DNA of 64,000 bases from Rhodopirellula sp. SM50 (GCF_002289565.1 NZ_NTFY01000034.1:56929-120928); one strand, 5' to 3'; shown: positions 25,884 through 34,853, numbered from the stretch's first letter. The notes: generated by a model from the letters alone, not told the origin. Program-made: numbers and translations.

Positions 25884-27254
25884 TTACGGGACGACGGACA
25901 GGATCTGTTCGGGCGCGATGACGACGAGGTAGTGATTGCGTCCGTCTTCGATCGTGACGCTGTGTCGTTGCGGCGGCGCGAACGACTGGCCGGTGAACGC
26001 CAAGGTCGACAACTGGATCTCTTGGGTTCCGACCGGCAGCTCGGCGCGGAGGACTTGGATTTCTCGTGGCAGCAAGCCCCAGCAGCGGGTGTCGGCCTTT
26101 TCCGTGGCGCTCCAGGCGTTGATCGCGGCAAACTCGAACGCCGCGGCCGCATTGCCGCTGAGTCCGAGAGATTTGGCGGTGGCCACGACACTGGCCTCTT
26201 TGAGCACCCGTCGGGCGACGGCACGGGCGATCGTCCACGGCATTTCGGCTTCGACCTTTTCCTCCGCCAATTGCCCGATGTCGGTGATCGTTTGGGTCGC
26301 TCCGAGCAATTGTCCGCCGACCGAAACCCCGATCGCCGCGAGGTCGCTGGGGGGGAGTTCGACTTGCGGAACTTTCACGCTGACCACGTTGGGCAGCACC
26401 GGTTCGTCGTCGTCGCCCTGTTCGTGATTGTGGACCGATCGCAACAAGGTCGATGCGATTTGCAGTGACGTGGTGGTCGTCGGCGCGACCGTCTCCACCA
26501 GTCGTGGGCCGTGGCCGACCATCGCAAACACGTACAGCACGCCGTGTCCCGCGGCACTGTGGGCACCGCGATTGGCTCTTGCGATATCGTCGGCTGCCGG
26601 AGCGAATTCGGGTTGAATGCTGCTAACGAGTCGAAAGGCGCGCTCGGCGTCGTCGTAGTTCTGGTGCGTGGCCTCGCGCAGCGTACCCTGCAGATAAGGT
26701 GCCAGGGCGAGTTGCTGTTTGGGGGTCGGCGCGTCCGCGTCTTCGGCCAGGCGGTTCAATTCGGCTTGGCGGGTTTGCGCCTGCAAGCAATAAGCTTCTG
26801 CGTCGGTGGCATCGCCGGCCAGGGAGCAAATCGCCAACATCGACCGCAACAGGACTTGTTCGTAGCCGGCCAATTGGAACGGCCGGACCCGGTCATCGAC
26901 CGCCAACGAAGCGGCCTCGTTGACCGGCGCGGTGTCGGGCAACGCGTCGAAGTGATCGCGAAGATCACGCATCCGCGACTCGGCGGCGGAGACGTCACCA
27001 CGGGCCAATTCGACCATCGCCAGATCCAGCTGGCTTTGGTGCCGGGTCCGTTTGGGACCCTCGGCCAGTTCGCTCAGTAGCTTGTCGGCCGATTCGAGAT
27101 CGCCCAAGGCAAACGCGTCTCGGGCTTGGCCGATCGAGACCTTGTTGGACCGACAGCCAGCCGAGACGAGGAGGACGGCAAGGACCAAGATCGCTGCCCG
27201 TTGGGCTCGCCGTCGGTTTGCTCGAGCCACTGAAACGCAGCGCCGCACGATCAC
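25884..27254 (-). CDS. Predicted lipoprotein, COG3014-like, with TPR-like helices (456 aa)
   Basis: The lipobox VLLVSAGC sits near residues 27-34, with Cys34 as lipidation site, preceded by a strongly basic N-region (MIVRRCVSVARANRRRAQRA). The mature part is helical (IGQARDAFALGDLESADKLL), tetratricopeptide-like over about 40-240. The C-terminal half contains a beta-rich region ending in IEDGRNHYLVVIAPEQILSV. I chose GTG 27254, which overlaps the upstream stop by 4 bp and gives a normal signal; the alternative ATG at 27290 adds 12 residues. Large lipoproteins of this kind are known next to LpoB-like genes in other bacteria, and the same pair occurs here. A function in envelope assembly is likely but unproven. 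Confidence 0.7.
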   Translation of the reverse strand: MIVRRCVSVARANRRRAQRAAILVLAVLLVSAGCRSNKVSIGQARDAFALGDLESADKLLSELAEGPKRTRHQSQLDLAMVELARGDVSAAESRMRDLRDHFDALPDTAPVNEAASLAVDDRVRPFQLAGYEQVLLRSMLAICSLAGDATDAEAYCLQAQTRQAELNRLAEDADAPTPKQQLALAPYLQGTLREATHQNYDDAERAFRLVSSIQPEFAPAADDIARANRGAHSAAGHGVLYVFAMVGHGPRLVETVAPTTTTSLQIASTLLRSVHNHEQGDDDEPVLPNVVSVKVPQVELPPSDLAAIGVSVGGQLLGATQTITDIGQLAEEKVEAEMPWTIARAVARRVLKEASVVATAKSLGLSGNAAAAFEFAAINAWSATEKADTRCWGLLPREIQVLRAELPVGTQEIQLSTLAFTGQSFAPPQRHSVTIEDGRNHYLVVIAPEQILSVVP

Positions 27255-27994
27255 CCGTCGGCCTGATCGAAGATGCCGTAGTTCCACCATTTGCCGGTGC
27301 GTGATTTCGAGTATCCCTTGCGGATCTTGGCGGACTCTTTCAAGAAGTCACCGGTGTGCACGTTGACCATTTCCAGCGTCAGGGTGTAGTCCCGCTGGCT
27401 GGTTTTGTTGCGGTCGGTGGTTCCGGTGGTGATGTTGGCGAACAGCAAGTAGTCGACCGGGGTGCCCGCTTTGCCCAAGACGGCGGCGAAGGCTTCGCGG
27501 TTGGCGGGCAGGAACAACGCATCGGGCCGCAGTCGGGTTTCGCGGAGGGCGGTTTGGACCATCCGCCGGCTGATGCCGCGAAAATCGGCGTTCGAGTTGA
27601 TCTGGGAATCGATCTGTTCGTAGAGCTGTTCTTTGAAATCGCCCAGTTCTTCGGCGCTTTTGTTTTCGATGCCGACGAAGCAGACGTTGGCCGGCCCGCC
27701 GCTGAGGGTGGACGGGACGATGACGCCGTCGAGAGACAGTTCGGATTGCGACTCAAATGCCACCGGCTGGACGGTGGGGGGGCAGCGGGAGAGCAGTTTG
27801 GCGACCGATTCTTCCACCAGCGGATTCCACGTCGCGGCGCCGGCGGCATGGCTGCCGACCAGATCCTTGTCGTCGCTGGCTAGCAAATGCCCGTATTGTC
27901 GACCGGCACATCCCGACGTTGTGGTCAGAATCGCGGCCAAGACGACCGCGGCGGCGGCTTTGGAAGCCCGCCGCGATGGGGTGGTAGGTTGCAT
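27251..27994 (-). CDS. LpoB-like lipoprotein (penicillin-binding-protein activator family) (247 aa)
   Basis: The lipobox LTTTSGC places the lipidated Cys at about residue 29 after a short signal (MQPTTPSRRASKAAAAVVLA). The mature domain matches the LpoB pattern: VCFVGIENKSAEELGDFKEQ, then LYEQIDSQINSNADFRGISR, then RMVQTALRETRLRPDALFLP, AAVLGKAGTPVDYLLFANIT, DYTLTLEMVNVHTGDFLKES. In Escherichia coli LpoB activates PBP1B from the outer membrane; planctomycete peptidoglycan synthesis is unusual, so the partner here is open. Start ATG 27994; the longer frame to 28192 reads through unrelated upstream sequence. It overlaps the downstream lipoprotein gene by 4 bp. Confidence 0.8.
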   Translation of the reverse strand: MQPTTPSRRASKAAAAVVLAAILTTTSGCAGRQYGHLLASDDKDLVGSHAAGAATWNPLVEESVAKLLSRCPPTVQPVAFESQSELSLDGVIVPSTLSGGPANVCFVGIENKSAEELGDFKEQLYEQIDSQINSNADFRGISRRMVQTALRETRLRPDALFLPANREAFAAVLGKAGTPVDYLLFANITTGTTDRNKTSQRDYTLTLEMVNVHTGDFLKESAKIRKGYSKSRTGKWWNYGIFDQADG

Positions 27995-28351
27995 GCTGAG
28001 TTGATTTGCTGGGGGCGTTTGGTCGCAATGCACTTTGGAAATCCCGTTTTCGGGGCCAGAAATGCCATCGGGGCCAAGAAAATTCGCTTGAGGCGACTTG
28101 TCCGATAGTCTGGACCTATCAAAATGTGCGTCCGCCGGACCAGATGGATCCGCTGCCGAGGTCTGTTGCCAAGCGATTTTGCGAGGCGGCAAACGCAGCG
28201 GGAGCCGTCACGCCGGCGGCGCCCTGTCACTATCGGCACCGCAAGGTCCGCTGGTTGACCTGTTGCGGCCGTAAATTTTCTGACGCGTCGATGTCCGACA
28301 GGCCTAACATCCCCAGTTACCCACGCTTTACGTCATTGTGGCCTGTCGGTT
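27995..28351. other. Intergenic region, divergent promoters expected, nothing else seen
   Basis: This stretch separates the LpoB-like operon (minus) from the acidic protein gene (plus), so promoters for both should lie here. I could not identify -35/-10 pairs with confidence. None of the dispersed repeat families is present, which is unusual for a gap of this size in this window. Confidence 0.4.
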
Positions 28352-28867
28352 ATGAATCCCCTGACGGAAGCCCGCTCCCCATTTTTCTTCGCATTTCCGG
28401 TTTCATCTATGAGTGTCGCTCTCGCCGTTCCATCGGTCGCCAGTTCCGAAATCGTGTCCACGATTTCCCCCACCGCGGCTGAGAATCGACCCCATGACCG
28501 GTCGGAATCGCCGCTGACCACCATTCCCGTCGCAGCGGACGACGATGACGACGACGACGATCTGGACGATGACGACGACGACGATGATGAGGACGGCTTC
28601 GGCGACGACGATGCGAATACCGACGAAGTCGACGACGGCTTTAACGACGGGCTCGACGAAGACGACGACCTCGATGACTTCGACGACATCGACGAAGACG
28701 ACTTCGATGATGATTTCGACGACGATTTCGAAGAAGAATTGAACGACGATTACGAAATCGAAATCGATGACGAAATCAGCGACGAGTTCGGTTTGAGCAC
28801 CGGCAAAGACGAAGACGAAGAAGAAGACGTCGACCTGGAAGATTTCGACGATTTCGAAAACATTTGA
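28352..28867 (+). CDS. Extremely acidic Asp/Glu-rich low-complexity protein (171 aa)
   Basis: From about residue 62 to the end the protein is almost all Asp and Glu with Phe, Gly and Leu spaced through it (ADDDDDDDDLDDDDDDDDED, then EDDDLDDFDDIDEDDFDDDF, ending EDVDLEDFDDFENI). The first 35 residues are hydrophobic or polar (SPFFFAFPVSSMSVALAVPS). They could be an export signal with cleavage near VASSE, or the true start could be the inner ATG at 28409. I do not recognise a family. Such polyanionic tails bind calcium, mimic DNA or keep partners soluble, but none of this can be told from sequence. A hairpin follows the stop codon. The GAC/GAA codon bias and absence of frameshifts in such a repetitive run support real coding. 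Confidence 0.65.
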   Translation: MNPLTEARSPFFFAFPVSSMSVALAVPSVASSEIVSTISPTAAENRPHDRSESPLTTIPVAADDDDDDDDLDDDDDDDDEDGFGDDDANTDEVDDGFNDGLDEDDDLDDFDDIDEDDFDDDFDDDFEEELNDDYEIEIDDEISDEFGLSTGKDEDEEEDVDLEDFDDFENI

Positions 28868-28873
28868 GGCGAT

Positions 28874-28892
28874 CCGCCAAATGCCTTGGCGG
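28874..28892 (+). terminator. Hairpin directly after the acidic protein gene
   Basis: CCGCCAA at 28874-28880 pairs with TTGGCGG at 28886-28892 around ATGCC, 7 bp after the stop codon. No T-run follows, so intrinsic termination is uncertain. Confidence 0.35.
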
Positions 28893-29320
28893 CTTCAGCG
28901 GTCTAGCCCAAAACTGGGGCCCGTAGGCTAGCGCCAAACGGGTGATAAACGATTGATATCAGCCGGATCGCGCCAGCGTCCGGGCCTCCCCGTCGAGCTT
29001 AACTTAGCGGTATTGGGCTTCAGCTCAAAGATTCAATCTTGACGAAGCACCCCAGCAATTTTATCGGGCTATCCATCGAAAATTAGGCCCACGGATAGCA
29101 GCGCGAACCCACCGATGACAGGGTGCAAAAAATCCGCGGGTTCGCGCTGCCATCGGTGGGCCCCGTCATCGTTTCATCGTTGCACAAGTCGCAGCCTGAC
29201 TCAACGCAATGGTGTTAGCCCGACGCGTCAGCGAGGGACGCGGCGTGGCCCTTGCTAACGCATGCGGGTTTAAAACCAGACAGACCGCTCGCGCCCTGCC
29301 GCTAACCATCGGCTGCGAGC
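28893..29320. repeat. Intergenic repeats of families B, G and A
   Basis: At 28917-28990 there is a family B copy (GGGCCCGTAGGCTAGCGCCA, with CAGCGTCCGGGCC at the other end), followed by the AACTTAGCGGTATTGGGCTT flank that accompanies this family. At 29085-29165 family G forms an inverted repeat (GGCCCACGGATAGCAGCGCG against CGCGCTGCCATCGGTGGGCC). At 29281-29308 there is half a family A element (GCTCGCGCCCTGCCGCTAAC). No gene is evident. Confidence 0.65.
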
Positions 29321-30661
29321 TTACCGGGCCGATTCTTTAAAAAACGCCGATCGCCCCAACCCGCGCAGTCCCTGATGCATCTGCTGGTGCGTCGCTTCGT
29401 CCTTGAACAGCCAGAGGATTCGTGTGCGAGTATTCTGTGGCTTGGGCGGCACCGGCGCGTAACCGTCGGTGAAGATGATCAGCCCGTCGTAGTCGCGATG
29501 TTGGTCGATGTAGTTGATGACCGGGGCGAAATTGGTTCCCCCGCGACCGCTGACTTCAAACGCGCTGCGGGCATGACGCAGCGTCAGCGGTTCACACCGG
29601 ACGTCTTCGTCGAACCAGATCACATCGACCGATTCGACACCGTAGCGAAAGAAGTGGCTGACGACTGAAAAGCCCAGTTGCAGATCGCGGTGCCCCATCG
29701 ATCCGGAGACATCGACGGCGAACAACAGTTTGGTCGTGAAGTCGTAGCGGCTGCCCATTTGTGCAAACCCATAGCGGCGACTCGGTTTCATTCGCGTCAG
29801 ACGCCGACGCACCGAGAGCACGCTTTGGCGAAAGTTACGCAGCACACCGCGATAGTCCAGTTTGGGATGGAGGGTCGCCAACAACTGCTCTTTGGCCTGT
29901 CCGCCGAGCGTGCCCCAGCCATCGGATTCGGCGGCTTCGCGGACCGCGGCGTTGATCTCGTCCCGCTTCAGATCGTCGTTGTCCCACTGGGTCGTGTTTT
30001 CCATGCCGACCTGATCGGGATCGCTGTAGGCGTCCAGCGTGCTTGCCGCGTCGTCGCTCGGGTTCGATGGGTCGTCCGCCTCGTCGGAATCGTTTGTTTC
30101 TGAATCATTCGTTTTTGAATCGTCGTCCTGGGGCGGATCCCGACCGTCGTCGGAGGATTCCTGACTCGACGGATCGGCGCCCGCTGAATCCGGTGCGGCT
30201 GGATCTTCGGGATCGTCATCTGGCGGTTCGTCGTGACTGGCCCGCTCGGCGAGTTCCCGGTAATAGAATTCGAAGTATTGGTTGTCAAAACGCTCGTCAT
30301 CCCAAAGATCGCGGGGCCGCGGGATCGGCAATTTGGTACGCAGACATTCCTGCAACGTCAGATTGCTCGCCTGGTACGACAATTCGGCCTTCGGTTGCTG
30401 TCTGGCGTAGGGATGGCCCAGCAGAATTCGCATCGCTTCGAATCCCAGCACGGATCGCAACTGGTCGCGTCGCAGCGAACGGATGAAGTCCGGGTTAAAT
30501 TCGACCTTGCCGCGTCCGACACGAATGGTTGCCAGCCCCGGTCGCTCCACGACGTCGTGCATCGTCCAGGCGGCAAACAATAGCGGTTCAGTGAGAAACC
30601 AGCTTTCCACCACCTGTGTGATTCGCTCGCGAGCGCTCGACTTGGCGAAGGACTGACTCAT
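29321..30661 (-). CDS. VWA-like domain protein of the DUF2201 type, partner of MoxR ATPase (446 aa)
   Basis: The N-terminal region (1-130) corresponds to the putative metallopeptidase part of DUF2201, but the expected HExxH is replaced by FEAMRILLGHP (about 74-84), so zinc protease activity looks lost. A long acidic linker (about 140-225, EPPDDDPEDPAAPDSAGADP) follows. The C-terminal VWA domain has the metal-ion site DVSGS in LLFAVDVSGSMGHRDL near residue 315, the Thr in GRGGTNFAPVINY near 370, and IIFTDGYAPVPPKP. The gene overlaps the upstream ATPase by 4 bp. MoxR and VWA pairs act as metal-inserting or complex-remodelling chaperones; the client here is unknown. Confidence 0.85.
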   Translation of the reverse strand: MSQSFAKSSARERITQVVESWFLTEPLLFAAWTMHDVVERPGLATIRVGRGKVEFNPDFIRSLRRDQLRSVLGFEAMRILLGHPYARQQPKAELSYQASNLTLQECLRTKLPIPRPRDLWDDERFDNQYFEFYYRELAERASHDEPPDDDPEDPAAPDSAGADPSSQESSDDGRDPPQDDDSKTNDSETNDSDEADDPSNPSDDAASTLDAYSDPDQVGMENTTQWDNDDLKRDEINAAVREAAESDGWGTLGGQAKEQLLATLHPKLDYRGVLRNFRQSVLSVRRRLTRMKPSRRYGFAQMGSRYDFTTKLLFAVDVSGSMGHRDLQLGFSVVSHFFRYGVESVDVIWFDEDVRCEPLTLRHARSAFEVSGRGGTNFAPVINYIDQHRDYDGLIIFTDGYAPVPPKPQNTRTRILWLFKDEATHQQMHQGLRGLGRSAFFKESAR

Positions 30662-31746
30662 TCGATCCGAATGCCTTCCATGTAGCCGGTCAACAATTCG
30701 GTCAGCTCGATCGACTCGGAAATGAATTCCATCACCGATTCGAACTTGGGTTTGCCGAGCATCGAAACCAGATGGGCAACGGCTTCATCGAGTTTTCGTT
30801 TTCGCAACAGATTCAGGTAGCTCAGCAAGCCCGAGCGAGCTTTGTCTTCTCGGGCGGCCGGGCATTTCCCGCTGCTGATCCAGACCAGAATCTGTTCGTT
30901 GAGCAACAGCAATTCGCCGAGCGACATTTTGCCCAGCGTCTTGCGTTGTTTACTGAATTCCAGCAAGACATCGGCCGGGGACACGGGCAGCGGAGTTGCC
31001 AGGCTGCGGCGGAAGGCGTTGGCGGAGGCGGAACCGACGATTCCGGCGATCAGTTTGATGTGATCGGCATCGAGGCGTTCGATCGGTTCGATCAGTTTCG
31101 AAACCCGCGCCCAACCGCGTCGATCCGGCGTCTTGACCAGCCCCGAGAGCGTCTGGTCGGTTTCGTCGCCGATCCCGTGTCCATCAAGAAATTGGGGCTG
31201 TTTTTGGATAAAGCTGGTGATCCGGGCGTCGACGCTTTCACGCTCGGCCCACAACAGCCAGTCGTCCACCGTCGGGGCAAATTCGTACAGATTGAAACGC
31301 GAGACCAATGCCGGGTCCAAGTCGGTCAATTGGTACTCATCGCCTTCGTTCACCGCCGAAACGATCACGCTGCCGGCGGGCAAACGCTTTCCCGCCAGGG
31401 TTTTGTTGAGGGCCAATTCCATGACCGATTGCAGAATCTCTGGACGCGCCCGGTTGAGTTCATCGAGGAACAGCACGATCGGCTGGTCATCCTGGGGCCA
31501 CCAGAACGGCGGCAGAAACTCGCTGCGGCCGGTGTGCTCGTCCTTGTGCAGCAGGCCGATCAGGTCCCCCGGATCGCTCATTTGGCCCAAGAAGAATGGC
31601 ACGACGGTCATGCCGCGCGCGCGAAAGTGCTCGGCGATGATTTGCGATTTTCCGATGCCATGACGCCCCACCAACATCACATTCTGGTCCGACGGCGTCA
31701 GTTCTAACAGCTGAATCAACTCACGAGCATCAACACGAACGGCCAA
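30658..31746 (-). CDS. MoxR-family AAA+ ATPase (362 aa)
   Basis: Walker A is GRHGIGKS (27-34), Walker B is VLFLDELNRA (91-100), and sensor-type residues follow in VIVSAVNEGDEYQLTDLDPA and LVSRFNLYEF. The C-terminal third is helical and probably contacts the VWA partner. I chose TTG 31746, which has GGAG eight bases upstream. The longer frame to 31947 translates a family B repeat (GRWREPADISRLARAYGPSS) and cannot be protein. The 4 bp overlap with the VWA gene supports a two-gene operon. Confidence 0.88.
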   Translation of the reverse strand: MAVRVDARELIQLLELTPSDQNVMLVGRHGIGKSQIIAEHFRARGMTVVPFFLGQMSDPGDLIGLLHKDEHTGRSEFLPPFWWPQDDQPIVLFLDELNRARPEILQSVMELALNKTLAGKRLPAGSVIVSAVNEGDEYQLTDLDPALVSRFNLYEFAPTVDDWLLWAERESVDARITSFIQKQPQFLDGHGIGDETDQTLSGLVKTPDRRGWARVSKLIEPIERLDADHIKLIAGIVGSASANAFRRSLATPLPVSPADVLLEFSKQRKTLGKMSLGELLLLNEQILVWISSGKCPAAREDKARSGLLSYLNLLRKRKLDEAVAHLVSMLGKPKFESVMEFISESIELTELLTGYMEGIRIE

Positions 31747-31859
31747 GGGGAAGTCTCCAAAGGAAATACGATGACGAAAACGGGGCGTGGGGAAAAAGGC
31801 ACCGGCACTTGGGAATCCGTCGTCGTTGGTGTGCAGGCTTTCGCCCGATACCGCTAAGT

Positions 31860-32060
31860 CAAGCGTCGTTTCTTCAGATGAGGGCCCGTAGGCTCGCGCC
31901 AACCGGCTGATATCAGCCGGTTCGCGCCAGCGTCCGGGCCCCCTCATTCATGTTAACTTAGCGGTATTGGGCTTTAGCCGCCCACTGTCGCTGCTCCGCA
32001 GCGAAGACGAATCGCCTAAAGGCTAGACACCAACGCGGCGTGGGGTGGCGCAAGCCTGAG
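31860..32060. repeat. Family B element, left arm of a long inverted pair
   Basis: This stretch carries GTCGTTTCTTCAGATGAGGG, the palindrome GCCCGTAGGCTCGCGCCAAC with CAGCGTCCGGGCCCCCTCAT, the flank TTAACTTAGCGGTATTGGGC, and further on CCTAAAGGCTAGACACCAAC. The same order in reverse complement is found at about 35645-35850. The two arms enclose four genes. The 31747-32140 gap holds no gene of its own. Confidence 0.75.
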
Positions 32061-32140
32061 CACGAACGGTTTCTTTCTGTGCCACTCTGGCACGTAAAAC
32101 ATACTGTACGCGTCACGGCAAATTGAACCAGTCGTCGGCG

Positions 32141-32848
32141 TCAAAGCGTCTCGTGCCTGACCCACTGGACGTTCCACGGCAGCCGGCCGACCGGCATGAT
32201 TTTGAAACGCAACCCTTCGGCGTACAATTCCCGCAGCGACTGGATCGTCACGCGCAGCTTGGGCAGCATCTTTTCGAATTGCTTGAACGGCACGCTGATT
32301 TCGATCAAGTCGTGTTTCGACAATTTGACGAACAGTTTTAATTTGACGCTGTCGCCGCTGGTCGCGAAATCAAACTTCTCGTCCTTGGCCAGTTTTTTGA
32401 CCTGGGCAATGATCGCCTTGGATTTGAACTCGCGGACTTTTTCGCGTTTCATTGCACCGGCGTGACGGCGGGCATAACGCTCCAGCACATGCCGGACGAA
32501 GGTCTTGATTTCGTCGAGATCGCTGACCAACGCGCTGTGTTGGCTCTCGCGGAACCGATAGGAATGGATCGTCAACCGACTTTCGCTGTCGTATTCCAGC
32601 CGCAGCTCATCGCTTCGCCAATACTGTCCGTCGGTATGGGGCTCGGGGATCGTGAATCGACACAGTGTTTTCGAGCGTGAGTCCTTGTCGCCGGGATGCC
32701 GGGTCACGTGAACGCCTTCGATTTGCCCGAGCAGCGATTGCCAATGTTTGGATTCTTTGGAAAGATTCGCGCGGTCGACCACGATCGCAGACTGACCGGA
32801 AAAGTCTTCGCGAAACAGCTTTCGAATCGATGGCGGAGGAAGTTTCAT
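32141..32848 (-). CDS. Conserved hypothetical protein (235 aa)
   Basis: I do not recognise the family. It is a soluble, charged protein without signal peptide: MKLPPPSIRKLFREDFSGQS, then a strand-rich middle (LCRFTIPEPHTDGQYWRSDE, LRLEYDSESRLTIHSYRFRE), a helical lysine-rich stretch (MKREKVREFKSKAIIAQVKK), and a C-terminal region rich in Lys and Phe. The start ATG 32848 precedes the natural N-terminus; a frame to 32908 adds 20 unlikely residues. It is divergent from the hydrolase gene with 89 bp between starts. Nothing indicates its role. Confidence 0.6.
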   Translation of the reverse strand: MKLPPPSIRKLFREDFSGQSAIVVDRANLSKESKHWQSLLGQIEGVHVTRHPGDKDSRSKTLCRFTIPEPHTDGQYWRSDELRLEYDSESRLTIHSYRFRESQHSALVSDLDEIKTFVRHVLERYARRHAGAMKREKVREFKSKAIIAQVKKLAKDEKFDFATSGDSVKLKLFVKLSKHDLIEISVPFKQFEKMLPKLRVTIQSLRELYAEGLRFKIMPVGRLPWNVQWVRHETL

Positions 32849-32937
32849 CACCGGTATCCTACGAAATTGATGCGGGCCTGGACACAACGGCGCCCTGGCG
32901 ACTTCCACGCGAACCGAAAAACGGCGACACTACGCCG

Positions 32938-33858
32938 ATGAGCGAACTTTCAGACCAATTTGACGCCCCGAGCAAACGGTTCCAGGCCGGTGGTCACGCG
33001 ATGGCCTATCGAGACGTCGGCCCGACGATGGTCGACGGGTCGGCTGCGGACGGGGCGGCTGCTCAGGCGCGGCCGACGATCTTGTGTGTCCACGGCAACC
33101 CGACGTGGAGCTATTACTACCGCGCGGTGGCTCAGCGTTTCGGGGCGGACCATCGGGTGATCGCCGTCGACCACCTCGGCTGCGGCAACAGCGACAAACC
33201 CAGCCAGTCCGAGTATGCGTACACGCTGGCGAACCACCAATCCAATCTGGTCGCGTTGATTGAGCATTTGGATTTGGACCATGTCGTGCTGCTTGCCCAT
33301 GACTGGGGGGGCGCGATCGGCCTGGGGGCGCTTGTCCGCTGCAAACCGCGGTTCCGAGGCATCATGCTGCTCAACACGGCAGCCTTCCCGCCACCCTATG
33401 TCCCATGGCGAATCGCCGCGTGCCGGATTCCCGTCCTCGGCACGCTGGGGGTCCGCGGATTGAACCTGTTTGCAAGAGCGGCGATCACGATGGCGATGAG
33501 TCGCAATCGGATGCGTCCGGAGGTGGCGAGGAAACTTTTGAAACCCTATGACAGTTGGGCCAATCGCGTCGCGATCGACGCGTTCGTCCGCGACATCCCG
33601 TTCTCCAAGGCGGCCCCGACCTATCAAACGTTGGTCGAATTGGAGAACGCGTTGCCGTCGCTTGCCGATCTGCCGTCGCTGTTGGTCTGGGGGATGAAGG
33701 ACTGGTGCTTTCGGCCGGAATGTTTGCGTCGGTTCCAAGCGGTTTGGCCGGCGTCGACGGCTGTCGAAATTGCCGACGCCGGGCACTATGTCATTGAAGA
33801 CGCTGCCGAAGAAACGCTCGACGCGATCGGTCAATTTTTGGCCGACAAGATCCAGTGA
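32938..33858 (+). CDS. Alpha/beta hydrolase, haloalkane-dehalogenase/OleB-like (306 aa)
   Basis: The fold motifs are all present: HGNPTWS at 52-58 (oxyanion hole), VDHLGCGNSDKP, nucleophile elbow LLAHDWGGAIG with Asp122 as nucleophile, acid Asp254 in VWGMKDWCFRPE, and the catalytic base His282 in DAGHYVIED. An Asp nucleophile with this NPTWSYYYR loop is typical of haloalkane dehalogenases and of OleB, the beta-lactone decarboxylase of long-chain olefin synthesis. No OleA, OleC or OleD gene lies in the window, so the OleB reading is only a resemblance. It overlaps the CitG-like gene by 4 bp (GTGA). It is cytoplasmic. Confidence 0.85.
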   Translation: MSELSDQFDAPSKRFQAGGHAMAYRDVGPTMVDGSAADGAAAQARPTILCVHGNPTWSYYYRAVAQRFGADHRVIAVDHLGCGNSDKPSQSEYAYTLANHQSNLVALIEHLDLDHVVLLAHDWGGAIGLGALVRCKPRFRGIMLLNTAAFPPPYVPWRIAACRIPVLGTLGVRGLNLFARAAITMAMSRNRMRPEVARKLLKPYDSWANRVAIDAFVRDIPFSKAAPTYQTLVELENALPSLADLPSLLVWGMKDWCFRPECLRRFQAVWPASTAVEIADAGHYVIEDAAEETLDAIGQFLADKIQ

Positions 33859-34730
33859 CCGGCGGCTTGCCGGCGATCCGTCGGGCGTGCACGCGACCGG
33901 TCGACGCGATCCGTTGGGCCTGCGTGCTGGAAGCGACGGCGCCGAAGGTCGGCAATGTTTATCCGGGGCGTGACTTTGATGATTTGACATACCTTGATTT
34001 TGTCACCGCCGCCGAGTTGACCGCATCGGCCTTTGAACCGCTGCCGCCGTCGTTCAGCCACGGTGTGCTCGACGCCTGCAACGCATCGGCCGAACAGCTC
34101 GGCACGAACGTCAACTTGGGGATTTTGCTGCTGCTGGGGCCGCTGGTCCAAGTCGATGCGGCTAGTCACCGCGTCCGGCTGGATCGATCGACTTGGAGTA
34201 GCGGCGTGACCGCGGTCTTGGACTCGCTGACCGCCGACGATTCGAAACGGTTGTATGCCGCGATCAATGTCGCCAAACCGGGCGGGATGGGCCAGTCAGA
34301 TGAAATGGATTTAAGCGGGCCGCCGCCGCAAGACTTTTTGGCCGCGATGCGACATGCCGCAACGCGAGATCGAATTGCAAAGAATTACTCGGACGGATTC
34401 GCTGACTTGTTTCAACATGTCCTGCCCGTTGTCCAGCAAAGCGTGCTCGATGAACACGATCTGCTGAGCGGACTGGTGCTGGCGCAACTGCGGTTGCTTG
34501 CCGCGGAACCGGACAGCTTGATCGCCAGGAAGTTCGGCGACGGTGTCGCTCGCGAGGTGCAACAGCGGGCGCGGTTTGACCACCGCGACGCAGAGCAGCG
34601 CGACGCCTTCGATCGCTATTTACGAACCGGTACACTTGATCTGGCGGGACAATCCAACCGAATCAACCCCGGCACGACCGCCGATCTGATCGCAGCGGCC
34701 GTGTATGTGCTGTTGCGCGAAGCGTTGTAG
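33855..34730 (+). CDS. CitG/MdcB-like triphosphoribosyl-dephospho-CoA synthase family protein (291 aa)
   Basis: The family motifs are visible: LEATAPKVGNVYPGRDFDDL near the N-terminus, then TNVNLGILLLLGPLVQVDAA, and NPGTTADLIAAAVYVLL at the C-terminus. The classical reaction makes the prosthetic-group precursor of citrate or malonate lyase, but no lyase gene is nearby. Homologues of this family are known in organisms with tetrahydromethanopterin-linked C1 metabolism, including planctomycetes, and the PTPS-family gene that follows would suit pterin chemistry. GTG start, 4 bp overlap with the hydrolase gene. Confidence 0.85.
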   Translation: MTGGLPAIRRACTRPVDAIRWACVLEATAPKVGNVYPGRDFDDLTYLDFVTAAELTASAFEPLPPSFSHGVLDACNASAEQLGTNVNLGILLLLGPLVQVDAASHRVRLDRSTWSSGVTAVLDSLTADDSKRLYAAINVAKPGGMGQSDEMDLSGPPPQDFLAAMRHAATRDRIAKNYSDGFADLFQHVLPVVQQSVLDEHDLLSGLVLAQLRLLAAEPDSLIARKFGDGVAREVQQRARFDHRDAEQRDAFDRYLRTGTLDLAGQSNRINPGTTADLIAAAVYVLLREAL

Positions 34731-34853
34731 CGGAATCGTCCAACTCTGAGATGGTGGACCTTGCCGTAGCGGAAGTCGTCAAGATTTTCGGCGATTCGCC
34801 GGGGAAATCGAAACGCTTGACGGCCTGTTGATCTAACCGAGATCTGCTGAGTC

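Noticed and set aside
30658..31947. Longer N-terminus of the MoxR ATPase
   Set aside because: The added residues translate a family B repeat, and TTG 31746 has a good ribosome site.
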